Positions 34,273 to 44,555 of a DNA stretch of 64,000 nucleotides are shown in pieces. The DNA comes from Kuafuiihalomonas sp964473255 (lineage in GTDB: Bacteria; Myxococcota; Kuafuiibacteriia; Kuafuiibacteriales; Kuafuiibacteriaceae). The notes under the pieces were generated by a model. It was not told the origin of the DNA. It saw only the letters and a list, made by a program, of their open reading frames with translations, and searched no databases. Within the stretch, counting starts at the first letter, position 1. Each line of letters opens with the position of its first letter. The position numbers were made by a program, and so were the translations under genes. The stretch lies in assembly GCA_964473255.1 (NCBI GenBank), contig CAYYOT010000015.1, positions 11,370-75,369 on the forward strand, given 5' to 3'.

Positions 34273-36420
34273 TCAGAACCCGTATGCCGACGCCTCGACC
34301 TCGAACACGGAGTACAGCCCCACGGGATGAATCAGATCGAAAGCATACAGGGAGCTTCCGATCTTCTCGAAGCCCGACTTCTGCCCGCCGACGATCCGAC
34401 GTCGGATCGGCTCGACCTCGAGATCTTCGAGCTGAACGACGTTGCGCTCCTCGATGGGGACGGGGACGAACGGCTTCGCTGAGCTTATCATGATCTGTCC
34501 CTCGGCGTTCACCACCAGCGAGCGCCGCCAGCCATCCATCAAGTCTCCGTCTTTCGCCATGCGCTTCTGAAGGAGAGACACGTTGAGATCCATGCCCGCC
34601 ACGCCGAGGATCTCGCCTCCGATCGAACGGACGGCCATGTTGCAGGGCATGAGCGGAAGGCCCGAAGCCTTGTCCCAGTACATGGAACCCCAGGAAGGCT
34701 CCGAGAGCTTGCGACCGGATACGTACCAGGGCCGGATCCTCGGGTCGAAGCCGTCGGGATAGGGAGCATTTCCGGGGTAGGAGACCATCAGCCCGTCCTC
34801 GACGGCGACGTACGCGTACTGGACGGCCAAGATGGTCTTTGCCGAGCCGTCCCGCTCGGATTTCGTGGTTTGCCGTGCTTGCTTGGACAAGCTCAACGCT
34901 TCGGCCGGCAATCGGCCTTGCAGAGGAGCGAGCGCTCGCACCGAAGGAGGCGGCTCGTTCGGGTCGCCGTCCCAGAGATAGATCGGTTCGGCCAGGGTGA
35001 TGAACTGCCCGCCATAGATCGGGAGTCGCCCGCGCCCCTCCGGCCCTTGCTCGGCCATGAGTTCTTCGGGGGTGAGAGGGTCGAACGCCTCGGAGGATCG
35101 GCCGGCTCCCTCCAGGAGTTCCCCCGTGGCGGCGGCCAGTGCCCGTACGCCGCCCTCGAACAGGCGCAGGCGCTCGTTGGCCGTCCGATTCAGCTCGGTC
35201 ACCTTGCTGAAGAGTGCGGTGAGCCCCTCGGTTCGGCGAGCCGCGACCTCGAGACTCCAAACCACGGACGCTGCCCCCATCAGCACCAAGGCCAAGAGCA
35301 CGCCCATCGAGAGGACCGGCCGTCGCGTGATCGCCCGCGTCACCTTGCGAACGATGGAGTCCGGCATCACTTCCAGCTCCTCGTCGCGGATGAACCGACG
35401 AACGTCGGCGGACAGCGCCTCGACCGAACGATATCGCTTCTCCGGCTCGGGATGCGTGCTGCGTTCGATGATGGCAGCCAGGCCCGGAGGGACCTCTTCA
35501 CCGGAAGGCCGTTCTAGGGGCACCCGGTAACCGACCGCAGCGCGGGAGAGTGCTTCTTCCAGGCTCTTGCCTCTTCGAGGAGGCCGAAGAGAGACGAGCT
35601 CATGAAGGATCATCCCGAGTGCGTACTGGTCCGAAGCCTCCCCGACTCGGTCTTGATCACCCCCAGCTTGCTCCGGGGGCATGTAGATGGGTGTTCCCAG
35701 CACCTGCCCCATGGCCGTAGCCTTGGCATCACTCGAACTGGTCACCACGACACCGGGCGAAGCGCCGTCCTGCAATATGGCTTGCTCCAGCGATTGACTC
35801 TTCACTCGAGCCAATCCCCAGTCCATCACGTAGACTTGATTGAACGAGCCGAGCATGATGTTCGCGGGCTTCAAATCGCGATGAATGACCCCGCGCGCGT
35901 GCGCATAGGCGATCCCATCACAGATGCGCGCGAAGTGCTCGAGTCGCGTCTTGAGGGCGTAGCGTCCTCGCTGCGCCTTGCCTTTCTCTTCGGCCTGCAG
36001 ACAGCGATGAATGTAGTCGCCGAGGTCTTTGCCCTCGATCAGGCGCATGGCGAAAGCCGGGGCCCCGTCTTCGGTACGTTCGAGGCTGTAAAACGGCAGG
36101 ATGTTGGGATGCTCGAGCTGAGCGCCGACCTGGGCTTCGACGAAAAAGCGTCGAACGACGCTCGGGTTCTCGACCATCTTGGTGTGCATCACCTTGATGG
36201 CCACCACCCGCGCGAGGCGTCGGTCTTCCGCGGCGAGCACTTTTCCCATGCCGCCCTCGCCCAGCACCGTATGGACGTCGAAGCGCTCGTTGATGTGCTC
36301 CCCGATCGGGATCAGCGATTCCATCGCCTCGTCGCCGACCGCTTCCGGTCGAACCGAAACGAAGGTGTCGTCCGGCTCGCTGTCGTCGTCCCTGCCCCGG
36401 CGCGGTTCGTCGTTGCTCAT
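34273..36420 (-). CDS. Transmembrane Ser/Thr protein kinase with periplasmic Cache-like sensor
   Basis: A 715-residue receptor kinase. The kinase domain (about 47-345) has the glycine loop LGEGGMGKV at 53-61, Lys76 in VAIK, catalytic HRDLKPAN at 180-187, and DWG at 200-202 in place of DFG, a substitution frequent in bacterial kinases. One membrane helix spans 369-390. The outer part, about 330 residues, resembles a dCache sensor, with a membrane-proximal helix and late signature GEILGVAGMDLNVSLLQKRM. Start ATG 36420 is fixed by the conserved N-terminus; the frame is open into the neighbouring gene. It lies 61 bases downstream of the giant TPR gene and may be cotranscribed with it. It probably couples an external ligand to Ser/Thr phosphorylation. 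Confidence 0.88.
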   Translation of the reverse strand: MSNDEPRRGRDDDSEPDDTFVSVRPEAVGDEAMESLIPIGEHINERFDVHTVLGEGGMGKVLAAEDRRLARVVAIKVMHTKMVENPSVVRRFFVEAQVGAQLEHPNILPFYSLERTEDGAPAFAMRLIEGKDLGDYIHRCLQAEEKGKAQRGRYALKTRLEHFARICDGIAYAHARGVIHRDLKPANIMLGSFNQVYVMDWGLARVKSQSLEQAILQDGASPGVVVTSSSDAKATAMGQVLGTPIYMPPEQAGGDQDRVGEASDQYALGMILHELVSLRPPRRGKSLEEALSRAAVGYRVPLERPSGEEVPPGLAAIIERSTHPEPEKRYRSVEALSADVRRFIRDEELEVMPDSIVRKVTRAITRRPVLSMGVLLALVLMGAASVVWSLEVAARRTEGLTALFSKVTELNRTANERLRLFEGGVRALAAATGELLEGAGRSSEAFDPLTPEELMAEQGPEGRGRLPIYGGQFITLAEPIYLWDGDPNEPPPSVRALAPLQGRLPAEALSLSKQARQTTKSERDGSAKTILAVQYAYVAVEDGLMVSYPGNAPYPDGFDPRIRPWYVSGRKLSEPSWGSMYWDKASGLPLMPCNMAVRSIGGEILGVAGMDLNVSLLQKRMAKDGDLMDGWRRSLVVNAEGQIMISSAKPFVPVPIEERNVVQLEDLEVEPIRRRIVGGQKSGFEKIGSSLYAFDLIHPVGLYSVFEVEASAYGF

Positions 36421-36481
36421 GGCACCTCGGTCGGGCGCCATCGGGCCCCCGGTAGGTTTCAGCCTCGGCTCACCTCTCGGG

Positions 36482-39400
36482 TCAAGGCGCCGCCATGACC
36501 AAGCGGCAGGCCCAGCCCAAAAAAGCCTTCCCGGCAGCGAAGCGGACGATCCCGGGCCAGATCCGTCGCCGTGATGGTGAGGCCTCGGCGTCGACCTGTC
36601 GACGGACCACCGACCACGACAGCGAACCCACCAGGCCTCCGCACTGCGTATTGATCCGAGCCGCGTCGAGCGTCGTCCTCCACGTACTCGGCACCTCGTC
36701 GGCAACCCGCAAGAGATCGACACGGGCTTCATCGTCGAGGCGCTCCAGTGCTCGAGCCCGACGCCGAGCCCGCTTCACATCCAGGCCCAACGCCTCCGGC
36801 GCGGTGGGAGATAAGCCGGCGACCGTCTCGATCAAGGCGAGCGGCTCGAAGACGCTGAGGACCAGCACGTCGGGACGAAGGCTGGCGAACGCTCGCCCCA
36901 AGTGAAATCCCAGATCTTCCGGGGACAGGGCTGTGCACCAAGCAAGATCCACGGCGACCCCCGGCTGCCCATCGAGAAAAACGGCCTCGGTCGGATGGGC
37001 CGCCCCGTCGAGCTCGTACATTTGCACATCCGGTGCATCCCAGCGGTGCTTCATGGCCGTAAATGCCGACGACAAGCCGTCGGGCAGCTCGTCGAGCACG
37101 AGCGCGCGCCGCGAGACGGTGTGCTTGTGCCAACCGTCTCGGGCCCGCTCCAGCATTGCGATCCCGTGACAAGCGAGGGCCGAGGATATCCCGTCGGTCG
37201 GCTCGGGTAGGCCGCGGAACGGGACCGCAGGCACGTCGAGGAGAGGTGGCGTCTGCAGAGCATCGGTCCGGATCGAACGAACGAGCGCGGCCGCCGACTC
37301 TCGCCCCGCAGCGCGAAGCCAATGCTCGACGCGTTCCATCGCCGGGACATGTCCGGGACACGTCTCGAGTACGTCGAGCCAGGCCTTCGCCGCTTCCATC
37401 GCCGACTCGGGAGAATCGCCGGTACCATCATCGGCCACGAGCGCCTGGAGAAGCGACCAGTTGGCGCCGGGTTCGAGGCCCCGCAGGGCATCGCACGCGG
37501 TATCGACCGCTGCCGGATCGAACGCACGAAAAGCGCCGATCTCCGCCGCCGAGCGAAACGCCCGGGCCGCCGACTCGAACCGGCCCGACCGAGCCTCGGA
37601 GCGTCCGAGGTCGACGAACAACTCGGGAACGAGCTCGGCGTCGCCGTCGTACTCCAGGAGCTCGGCCAGGTCGCGGACGGCGCGCGGCGTCGGCTCCACC
37701 TCGATGGCGGCTCGGAGCAGATCGTAGCTGAGCCAGCGATTTTGGCTTCGCGCCCAGGTCGCGGCTCTCCGCAGCGCCTCCGCCCGCGCCGCGCCGTGCA
37801 GCTGCATGGCTCGACTGCGGAGTGCTTCCGCCGCGGCGACGTCATCACCACTACGGTGTCGGTAAAGGGCAAGCCGCTCACACAGCTCGGCGTCCACGGG
37901 CCGATGGCCGACCGCTTCGGCCAAGACAACCGCGGCGCGGGCCGGGTCTTCGGCACGCTCCCCGAAGAGAAAGCCCGACCGGGAGAGCGCTCGGACGCGG
38001 TCATCCTCGCGCTCCGTTCGTAGAGCCAGGCGCCGCAGTGCCTCCGCGGCCTCGAACCAGCGCTCGTCCTCTTCCAGGCCCTCGGCCCACAAGGCCAAGG
38101 CGTCGGCGCTTTCCTCGATTTCGATGGAGCGCTCCACCAGTCGCAAAGCCGACGACCAGTCGCCCAGGGCTCGCTTGGCCTTGGCCATCCTCAGGTAGAT
38201 GTCTGCGCGGTCCGCCGCACTCAGCGTCGACTCGTGCCAAAGGACGAGCGTCGCCGACAGGTCGTAGACCTCATCCCAAACGCTGCGTTCTTCCAGCAGG
38301 GCGGCGAGGCGCTCGAGCGAACGCCGACGGTGCGGCTCCGACGATAGCGCGCCTCGATACGCCTCGATCGCTCCCCCCGGATCCCGCACACGTTCGAGGA
38401 GTACGCCGGCACGCTCCCGCCAGTCGGCGGCGTCGGCCGACAGCAGCGCGCGGTCGGCCGCCTCGAGATAGCGAAGCGCGGCACGACCCGGCTCTCGAGG
38501 TTCGAGGAGCGAGGCTACGCGCACATAGAGGTCGGTCTGGTCGGGATCGACGTCGAGCGCCGACTCGTACAGGACGGCCGCTTTTTGGTCGTCGCCCAAG
38601 CGGGTCTCGGCAAGGTGACCGGCTTCGGTCAGGCGCTGCGCGCGAGTGCTGACATCGCTGGCCAGCTGGGCCGACCGCACCAGCCAGGTCAGGGCCTGAA
38701 CCCAGTCCCCGCGTTCCGACTTCAAGCGGCAGAGGGCTTCGACCGCCGGCTCACAGGCCGCATCCGACGCGAGTGCGGCCTCGAAAGCCGCTTCCGCTCG
38801 ATCGCGGTCGTCGAGCTGGTCTCGCGCGGTCCGCCCCGCGGCCACGAAGGCATGGGCCGCCGCTGGTCCTTCCTGATGGGCTGCCAGTCGCTCATACAGC
38901 TCGGCTGCCTGCTCGAACTCCTTGCGACGAAAGGCAACGTCCGCCGCGAGCTCCAGAACCTCGGGTTCGTCGGACGCCTCGAGCAGTGCATCGCGCAAGA
39001 GGAACCAGGCGCGTTCCAGGTCGAGGTCGACCTCGTACGCCAGACGGGCGAGGGATGCCGCGGTCAAGGCAACGAGGCGCGGATCCTCGAGCTGCGCCAT
39101 GCGTCGTTCGAGAGTTCGCTTCACCGGCATCCAATCCAAGCGCTCGAGCTGTAGACGCTCGCGCTCGCGGGAGACCTCGAGATCGAACGGGCCCTCCTCC
39201 TCGGCTTGGGACAGCACTTCGAGCGCCCGCGCTTTGTCGTCCATCTTCGCCTCGAACAACCGGGCGAGGGCTTTGCGCACCGCGAGTCTTCCTTCGACGG
39301 ACTCGGAGGCGTCCAGGCGACGCCGCAGGATCGTCACGACGGAGTCCCACCGCTGCTGGCGGCGGTGCACGTCCTCCAGGAGCTCGAGCAGCACGGCTTC

Positions 39401-40987
39401 CCGAGGGAAGCGGTCGAGGCCCGCTTCGGCGACCGCTTCTGCCTGCTCGTAGTCTTCCCGCTCATCGATGAGGATTCGGGTCAGTTCGACGTGTGCGCGC
39501 CTCGCGACCTCGCCATCGGGACTGTCGAGTCCGGCCTGGAGCTGCTGGATGCGCGGCTGCTGATGAAAGCCCGAGACGATGGCCGCTGCGGGCTCGGACG
39601 GCCGCATCGCATCGTCTCCGGAAAGAAGTTCGGGCGCCCGGCGCTCCCCGGTCTCCTCGAGCCGAGTCTGCTCGACCCGCAGAACATCCGCTTCGCGTCC
39701 GAGCATGGCGTAGAGCCGTTCGAGCTTCTCCAGGATCCGCAGCCGATCGCTTCCGACGGCGTCGCTGAGCGCGGCCTCCAGCAGCTCGACCTGTTCGCGG
39801 CGGCGACCCAGTCGCTCCAACAGTGGCTCCAGGCGTCGTTGAGCCTCGGGTTGGCGTGGCTCGTCCTCGAGCAGCTCGAAATACACGCGCACCGCTTCCT
39901 GGGGACGCATCAAGGCTTGCCCGTACAAATGCCCCAGTCGCAGTCGAAGGAAGCTCTTGAGCAGGCCATTGTCGGTCTCGGCCACGACACGCTCGAAGGT
40001 GCGAGCCACGCGGTCGAGGTCATCGGCGATCAGGCCGAGGCGCATGACCTCTTCCTGAAGCTCTCGATCATCGGGACGATGACGAAGAGCGCGGGTGAGC
40101 GCGAGCAAAGCACGTCGGTGATCCTGCAGCTCGTGCTCGTAGATTCCGGCAAGACGTCGTTCGAGCCGGACCGGCTGGGGCGTCGAGCGGATCGAGTTGA
40201 CTCCTTGGCTCAGCTTTTCTTCGAAGCGGTCGAGCTGGGGCCCGATCGCCGCAGCGCTCTCCAGGTCCGGAATCGAGTCCGGATCCTCTCCGATCTCGTA
40301 CAGCGCCGAACGTAGACACACGAGCGCCCGACGGGCGTCCGACAACGGGCCCAGGTACAGCTGGGCGAGCCGGACGTCGAGCGCTGCTCGGACCTCGGGG
40401 TCGTCGGTGGACAGCATGAGGTCGCCGATCACGAAAGCGAGGTCTTCGTGGCGCCTCGTCCGCTCGGCCAGGTGGGTCAATTCGACGATCCACGTCGGAT
40501 CCTGAGGCGCATGAGCGACCGCCTTAGCCACCTCGTCGAACGCGCCGCCGGGATCGTTCAGGTGTTCTTCGAGAACCTCGGAGATGTAGAAGTGGAGTTC
40601 GGCCTGCTCGGCGCCGTCCGCCTGACGGAGCCAGGTTCGGTAGTGGTCCACCAGCTCGAGCCAGGCACTTCGACGATGAAGAAACAGGGCCAGGGCGTGC
40701 AGTGCCTGCCGATCGTGGGGCCGAGCCTCTAGAGCCCGTCGGAGTGCGGGCTCGGCTTCACCCGGCCGCCGCAGCTCCTCGACCCACGTAGCCGCCGACT
40801 CGATCCAGGCGTCGGCGGCAGCGTCGATGCGATCCGCCGAGAAGAGCGCCTCGGCCCGCAGCGACCAGGCCTCGGCGAGATATTCGGGGCGGCCTTCCAC
40901 GAGCGCACGCCCGCGGATCCGATCGAACCGAAGATCGGAGGACGGGTCGACCCGCAGCGCTTCCAGCTCGTCGCGAAGATCCGACAC
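36482..40987 (-). CDS. Giant tetratricopeptide-repeat protein
   Basis: A 1501-residue cytoplasmic protein from GTG 40987, with no signal or membrane segment. Nearly the whole length is TPR/HAT-like helical hairpins rich in Ala, Arg, Glu and Leu (AEPALRRALEARPHDRQALHALALFLHRRS, RRALLALTRALRHRPDDREL are clear examples; shown here in parts). The last 270 or so residues are different, with LACHGIAMLERARDGW and a region near VFLDGQPGVAVDLAWC, and may be a separate globular domain I do not recognise. It could be a scaffold for the Cache-like kinase encoded just downstream (inference). Repeat-rich proteins of this size occur in deltaproteobacteria with unknown function. Confidence 0.72.
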   Translation of the reverse strand: MSDLRDELEALRVDPSSDLRFDRIRGRALVEGRPEYLAEAWSLRAEALFSADRIDAAADAWIESAATWVEELRRPGEAEPALRRALEARPHDRQALHALALFLHRRSAWLELVDHYRTWLRQADGAEQAELHFYISEVLEEHLNDPGGAFDEVAKAVAHAPQDPTWIVELTHLAERTRRHEDLAFVIGDLMLSTDDPEVRAALDVRLAQLYLGPLSDARRALVCLRSALYEIGEDPDSIPDLESAAAIGPQLDRFEEKLSQGVNSIRSTPQPVRLERRLAGIYEHELQDHRRALLALTRALRHRPDDRELQEEVMRLGLIADDLDRVARTFERVVAETDNGLLKSFLRLRLGHLYGQALMRPQEAVRVYFELLEDEPRQPEAQRRLEPLLERLGRRREQVELLEAALSDAVGSDRLRILEKLERLYAMLGREADVLRVEQTRLEETGERRAPELLSGDDAMRPSEPAAAIVSGFHQQPRIQQLQAGLDSPDGEVARRAHVELTRILIDEREDYEQAEAVAEAGLDRFPREAVLLELLEDVHRRQQRWDSVVTILRRRLDASESVEGRLAVRKALARLFEAKMDDKARALEVLSQAEEEGPFDLEVSRERERLQLERLDWMPVKRTLERRMAQLEDPRLVALTAASLARLAYEVDLDLERAWFLLRDALLEASDEPEVLELAADVAFRRKEFEQAAELYERLAAHQEGPAAAHAFVAAGRTARDQLDDRDRAEAAFEAALASDAACEPAVEALCRLKSERGDWVQALTWLVRSAQLASDVSTRAQRLTEAGHLAETRLGDDQKAAVLYESALDVDPDQTDLYVRVASLLEPREPGRAALRYLEAADRALLSADAADWRERAGVLLERVRDPGGAIEAYRGALSSEPHRRRSLERLAALLEERSVWDEVYDLSATLVLWHESTLSAADRADIYLRMAKAKRALGDWSSALRLVERSIEIEESADALALWAEGLEEDERWFEAAEALRRLALRTEREDDRVRALSRSGFLFGERAEDPARAAVVLAEAVGHRPVDAELCERLALYRHRSGDDVAAAEALRSRAMQLHGAARAEALRRAATWARSQNRWLSYDLLRAAIEVEPTPRAVRDLAELLEYDGDAELVPELFVDLGRSEARSGRFESAARAFRSAAEIGAFRAFDPAAVDTACDALRGLEPGANWSLLQALVADDGTGDSPESAMEAAKAWLDVLETCPGHVPAMERVEHWLRAAGRESAAALVRSIRTDALQTPPLLDVPAVPFRGLPEPTDGISSALACHGIAMLERARDGWHKHTVSRRALVLDELPDGLSSAFTAMKHRWDAPDVQMYELDGAAHPTEAVFLDGQPGVAVDLAWCTALSPEDLGFHLGRAFASLRPDVLVLSVFEPLALIETVAGLSPTAPEALGLDVKRARRRARALERLDDEARVDLLRVADEVPSTWRTTLDAARINTQCGGLVGSLSWSVVRRQVDAEASPSRRRIWPGIVRFAAGKAFLGWACRLVMAAP

Positions 40988-41037
40988 TCGGCCAAGGCTA
41001 GCCGAGGCCGGAGGCGGACGAAACGCCCGCCGAAGGC

Positions 41038-42219
41038 TCAGGCAAAGGCGCTGAGCCCCGTCACCGCCCGACCGAGTACGAGCGTGTGGATATCGTGGGT
41101 GCCCTCGTAGGTAATGACGCTCTCGAGGTTGGTCATGTGCCGGAACACCGGATACTCATCGGCGATCCCGTTGGCGCCCAGGATATCGCGCGCAGCGCGC
41201 GCCACGTCGAGCGCGACTATCACGTTGTTGCGCTTGGCCAAGCTGACCTGCACGGGATCCAGAACCTCTTGATCCTTGTTGCGGCCGAGCTGAAGAGCCA
41301 GCAGTTGGGCCTTCACGATTTCGGTGATCATGTCCGCGAACTTGGCCTGCACCAGTTGAAAGCCGGCGATGGGTCGGTCGAACTGCACCCGGTCCTTGGC
41401 GTAGTCCAAAGAGGCGCGGAAGCAGGCGATGGCCGCGCCCACGGCTCCCCACGCGATACCGTACCGGGCCTGATTGAGGCAGCTCAGTGGCCCTTTGAGA
41501 CCGGCGACGCCCGGCAGCATGTGGGTCTTGGGAACGCGGACTTCCTCGAGCACCAATCCGCTCGTGACCGAGGCCCGAAGTGAGAACTTTCCTTTGACGT
41601 CGTAGCTCGAAAAGCCGGCTCGATCCGCGTCGACGACGAATCCGCGGATCGACTTGGGGTCCTCACCGTCGGTCTTGGCCCACACGATCGCGAGGTCGGC
41701 CACGCTTCCGTTCGTGATCCACAGCTTCTCACCGCTCAAGACCCAGCTGTCTCCGTCATCGACTGCCTTCGTCTTCATCCCGCCGGGGTCCGACCCGTGG
41801 TCCGGCTCCGTCAGCCCAAAGCAGCCGATCAAGTCTCCGGCCGCCATCTTGGGCAGGTACGTGGTCTTCAGGTCTTCCGACCCGTAAGCCCAGATGGGAA
41901 ACATGGCGAGGGAACCCTGAACGGAAGCGAACGACCGCAGGCCGGAGTCGCCTCGCTCGAGCTCCTGCATGGCCAGGCCGTATTCGACCGCCGACATCCC
42001 CGGGCAGCCGTACCCCTTGAGGCTCGTGCCGAGCAGGCCCAGCTCACCCATCTCCGTCCGAAGCTCGGTGGGAAAAGTGCCGTTTCGGTAGTGCTCGGTG
42101 ACGACCGGAAGATAACGCTCGTCGACCCAGCGACCGACGTTGTCGCGGACGAGGCGCTCGTCGTCGGAGAGGAGCCGGTCGATCCGATACAGGTCGGTTC
42201 CGTGAAAAGGCTCGGCCAT
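41038..42219 (-). CDS. gcdH: Glutaryl-CoA dehydrogenase (acyl-CoA dehydrogenase family)
   Basis: A 393-residue FAD enzyme that oxidises and decarboxylates glutaryl-CoA to crotonyl-CoA. The GcdH-specific features are SFASVQGSLAM, IGCFGLTEPDHGSDPGGM, KLWITNGSVADLAIVWAK, SLRASVTS and CLNQARYGIAWGAVGAA. The catalytic base Glu372 is in TYEGTHDIHTL. Length is normal. It fits the catabolic theme of the paa-type genes at the window start, since glutaryl-CoA arises in lysine, tryptophan and anaerobic aromatic breakdown. It lies between the giant TPR gene (50 bases downstream) and the PEGA kinase gene (12 bases upstream). Confidence 0.9.
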   Translation of the reverse strand: MAEPFHGTDLYRIDRLLSDDERLVRDNVGRWVDERYLPVVTEHYRNGTFPTELRTEMGELGLLGTSLKGYGCPGMSAVEYGLAMQELERGDSGLRSFASVQGSLAMFPIWAYGSEDLKTTYLPKMAAGDLIGCFGLTEPDHGSDPGGMKTKAVDDGDSWVLSGEKLWITNGSVADLAIVWAKTDGEDPKSIRGFVVDADRAGFSSYDVKGKFSLRASVTSGLVLEEVRVPKTHMLPGVAGLKGPLSCLNQARYGIAWGAVGAAIACFRASLDYAKDRVQFDRPIAGFQLVQAKFADMITEIVKAQLLALQLGRNKDQEVLDPVQVSLAKRNNVIVALDVARAARDILGANGIADEYPVFRHMTNLESVITYEGTHDIHTLVLGRAVTGLSAFA

Positions 42220-42231
42220 GGAGCAGACCTA

Positions 42232-44493
42232 TCAGTCCCGGCTCGACCTGTCTCGAACAGACCGGCGGGCCGGAGGCGACGGGTTCGGGTCCAGGCGAAC
42301 CTCCAGGCGGTCGGGGAACTGGGCTCGATGCTGATAGGTCCGCTCGAAGGTACGGTGGCCGTCCGCCCGGATGCGGAGGTCGATGGTGCCGACCTCGGGG
42401 AGAGTGCCCAATTCGACCTGCGGCCCGGCGCCGACCTTCCTCCCGTTGACCCATACCTCGGCGCCGGCGGGCTTGACCTCGACCTCGGGAAACGGACGGA
42501 GCTCGACCTCGACCGCGTAGGTCTTCCCTTCGCGCACCGCGGCAGTGACCTGACGCGCGGCCGGCGTGTGCCCGGCCAGTCGAAGCTCCAGCCGGTGATC
42601 GGTTCGCGGCTGGACGGCGATGAGGGCGGGGGTCGTGCCTCGTTCGACGCCGTCGATGATGATCCGGGCACCGGGAGGTTCGGAGCGTACATCGAGTCGG
42701 GGCCACAGCATCTCCGTCCCCAGCAGGAGGTAGCCGGCCGCCGCGAGCAGGAGCACTCCAAACGCCGCAGCGATGAGCCCCCCCCGCGCCCGAGCCGGTC
42801 GTGCTTCGCCCGCGCCCGCGCCCGCGTCCGGCAAGGCCGCGGCGGGGAGCGGTACCGTGGGCGGGGCCGGACCCTCCCGAGCGGTCACCGCAAAGTCCGT
42901 CTCCGGTTCCTCGGCGACCGCGCCGCGCGTCGCCAAGAGCCGGCGCGCGTCGGCGTCATCGGACCAGGGCTCGGCCGCCGGCTTGGGACCCGAGCTGGGC
43001 CCCAGACTCTGGAACCACGGGGAATCGGTCGTGACGAGGTCCTCCGTATCCGAGCCACGAACACGCGGGATCGAGGGGTCGGAGTCCGTCGAACCCGTCT
43101 CCTCGAACGCCAAACCCCGCAAGAGCGTGGGCCCGGCACCCTCGTCGTCGGTTTCCGACGAGGCGCCCACCGACGGGCCGACGACAGCAAGCTCGGTTGC
43201 GGAGTCCGCCACCGCAGATGCCGTCGGAGCTGGCCTCGCCGCCGAGAGATGCGGCCGAAAGTCGGCGATCGTCCGATCGTCGTCCACGGCCTCGAGGCTC
43301 AGACCTGGCGTGGCAATCGTCCGATCGTCTTCGACGTAAGGCAGCGATTGCGAGGGCTCGATTTCCGGCTCGGCCAAGAGCTCATCGACCGACGCCCAGC
43401 CCTCGGAGCCGACGTCCGGGTCCGGGGCCGGCACCGGGTCCGTCGAATCGGGGGAGCTGACGAGTGCCGCCTCGCCCGGAGGGGACCTATCCCCGCGGCC
43501 GGCACGCGCCGCCTCCCACACCCTCTTTCGCTCGTCACCGGAGAGCGGTTCTCGGAACACGTCGGGCGCCAAGCGGCGCAGGTCGGTCGCCAGACTGTCC
43601 GCGTTGGACTGCGACCGCCAGGCCGGCGACGAGAGCAAGCAGTCTTGCAAGGCTTCTCCCATCTCGTGCGCACTCGACCAGCGTTCGCTCGGCTCGGGAT
43701 CGAGAGCGCGCATGATGATGGCCTCGAATCGAGGACCGATCTGCGGGGCGAGCGCTCGCGGAGGTGCGATCTGACGCTTTTCGAACTTGTCGATCGCTTC
43801 GAGCAACGAGCAGTGCGCCGTCGGATGATGCCCCGTCGCCATCAGGTACAGGCAGACTCCCAAGCCGAAGAGGTCCGCCCGGTGATCGACATCATCTCCC
43901 CGGACCGCCTCCGGAGCCATGTACCCGAACTTTCCCTTCAGGATTCCCGCCTGGGTCTCCTGGATCCGTCCTTTGGCGCGGGCGATCCCGAAATCGGTCA
44001 GCTTGACCTCGCCATGGACCGAAATGAGGACGTTCCCGGGAGTGACGTCGCGGTGCACGATGTTGAGCGGCTGCCGATCGGGGCCGGTCCGCGTGTGGGC
44101 ATAGCGCAGAGCGCGAGAGAGCTCCGACCCGACGAACAGGACCTGGGGCGGCGGCATGACCTCGTCGCGCTCGAGACGGAGCTCGATGATGCGCTCGACG
44201 GTAACACCGTGGATGTACTCCATGGCGATGAAGTGCCGGCCGGCGGCTTTGGAGAAATCGAGAACCGAGACCACGTTCTGGTGGCTGAGGTTCATCGAGA
44301 TGTTCGCCTCATCGATCAGCATGTCGATGAACTGCGCATCTTGCTCGAGTTCTCGCTTCAACACCTTGAGGGCGACATACGGACCGAAGCCCATCGGTCC
44401 CGCCTTGGCCGCCAGGTACACATCGCCCATGCCCCCGGACGCCAAGCGTCGCAGGAGAGTGTACTGCCCGAGCGTCTCCCCGTGGCCGAGCAT
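42232..44493 (-). CDS. Ser/Thr protein kinase with transmembrane helix and PEGA domains
   Basis: A 753-residue kinase. The catalytic domain (about 10-275) has the glycine loop LASGGMGDV, Lys43 in VALKVL, HRDVTPGN at 147-154 (Thr instead of the usual Lys in HRDLKPxN) and DFG at 167-169. A low-complexity acidic region of about 290 residues leads to a membrane helix at 571-592 and two PEGA-like beta modules (about 600-740; RLDVRSEPPGARIIIDG, EVEVKPAGAEVWVNG). The layout is typical of myxobacterial Pkn-type kinases. Its activation-loop signals and substrate are unknown. It lies 12 bases upstream of gcdH, which may be cotranscribed without a functional link. Confidence 0.87.
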   Translation of the reverse strand: MLGHGETLGQYTLLRRLASGGMGDVYLAAKAGPMGFGPYVALKVLKRELEQDAQFIDMLIDEANISMNLSHQNVVSVLDFSKAAGRHFIAMEYIHGVTVERIIELRLERDEVMPPPQVLFVGSELSRALRYAHTRTGPDRQPLNIVHRDVTPGNVLISVHGEVKLTDFGIARAKGRIQETQAGILKGKFGYMAPEAVRGDDVDHRADLFGLGVCLYLMATGHHPTAHCSLLEAIDKFEKRQIAPPRALAPQIGPRFEAIIMRALDPEPSERWSSAHEMGEALQDCLLSSPAWRSQSNADSLATDLRRLAPDVFREPLSGDERKRVWEAARAGRGDRSPPGEAALVSSPDSTDPVPAPDPDVGSEGWASVDELLAEPEIEPSQSLPYVEDDRTIATPGLSLEAVDDDRTIADFRPHLSAARPAPTASAVADSATELAVVGPSVGASSETDDEGAGPTLLRGLAFEETGSTDSDPSIPRVRGSDTEDLVTTDSPWFQSLGPSSGPKPAAEPWSDDADARRLLATRGAVAEEPETDFAVTAREGPAPPTVPLPAAALPDAGAGAGEARPARARGGLIAAAFGVLLLAAAGYLLLGTEMLWPRLDVRSEPPGARIIIDGVERGTTPALIAVQPRTDHRLELRLAGHTPAARQVTAAVREGKTYAVEVELRPFPEVEVKPAGAEVWVNGRKVGAGPQVELGTLPEVGTIDLRIRADGHRTFERTYQHRAQFPDRLEVRLDPNPSPPARRSVRDRSSRD

Positions 44494-44555
44494 CGCCCAA
44501 CACTACTAGGGGCCGCGACCCAACGTGAAGTATGTGGTCAGGGAGGTAAGCCGAT

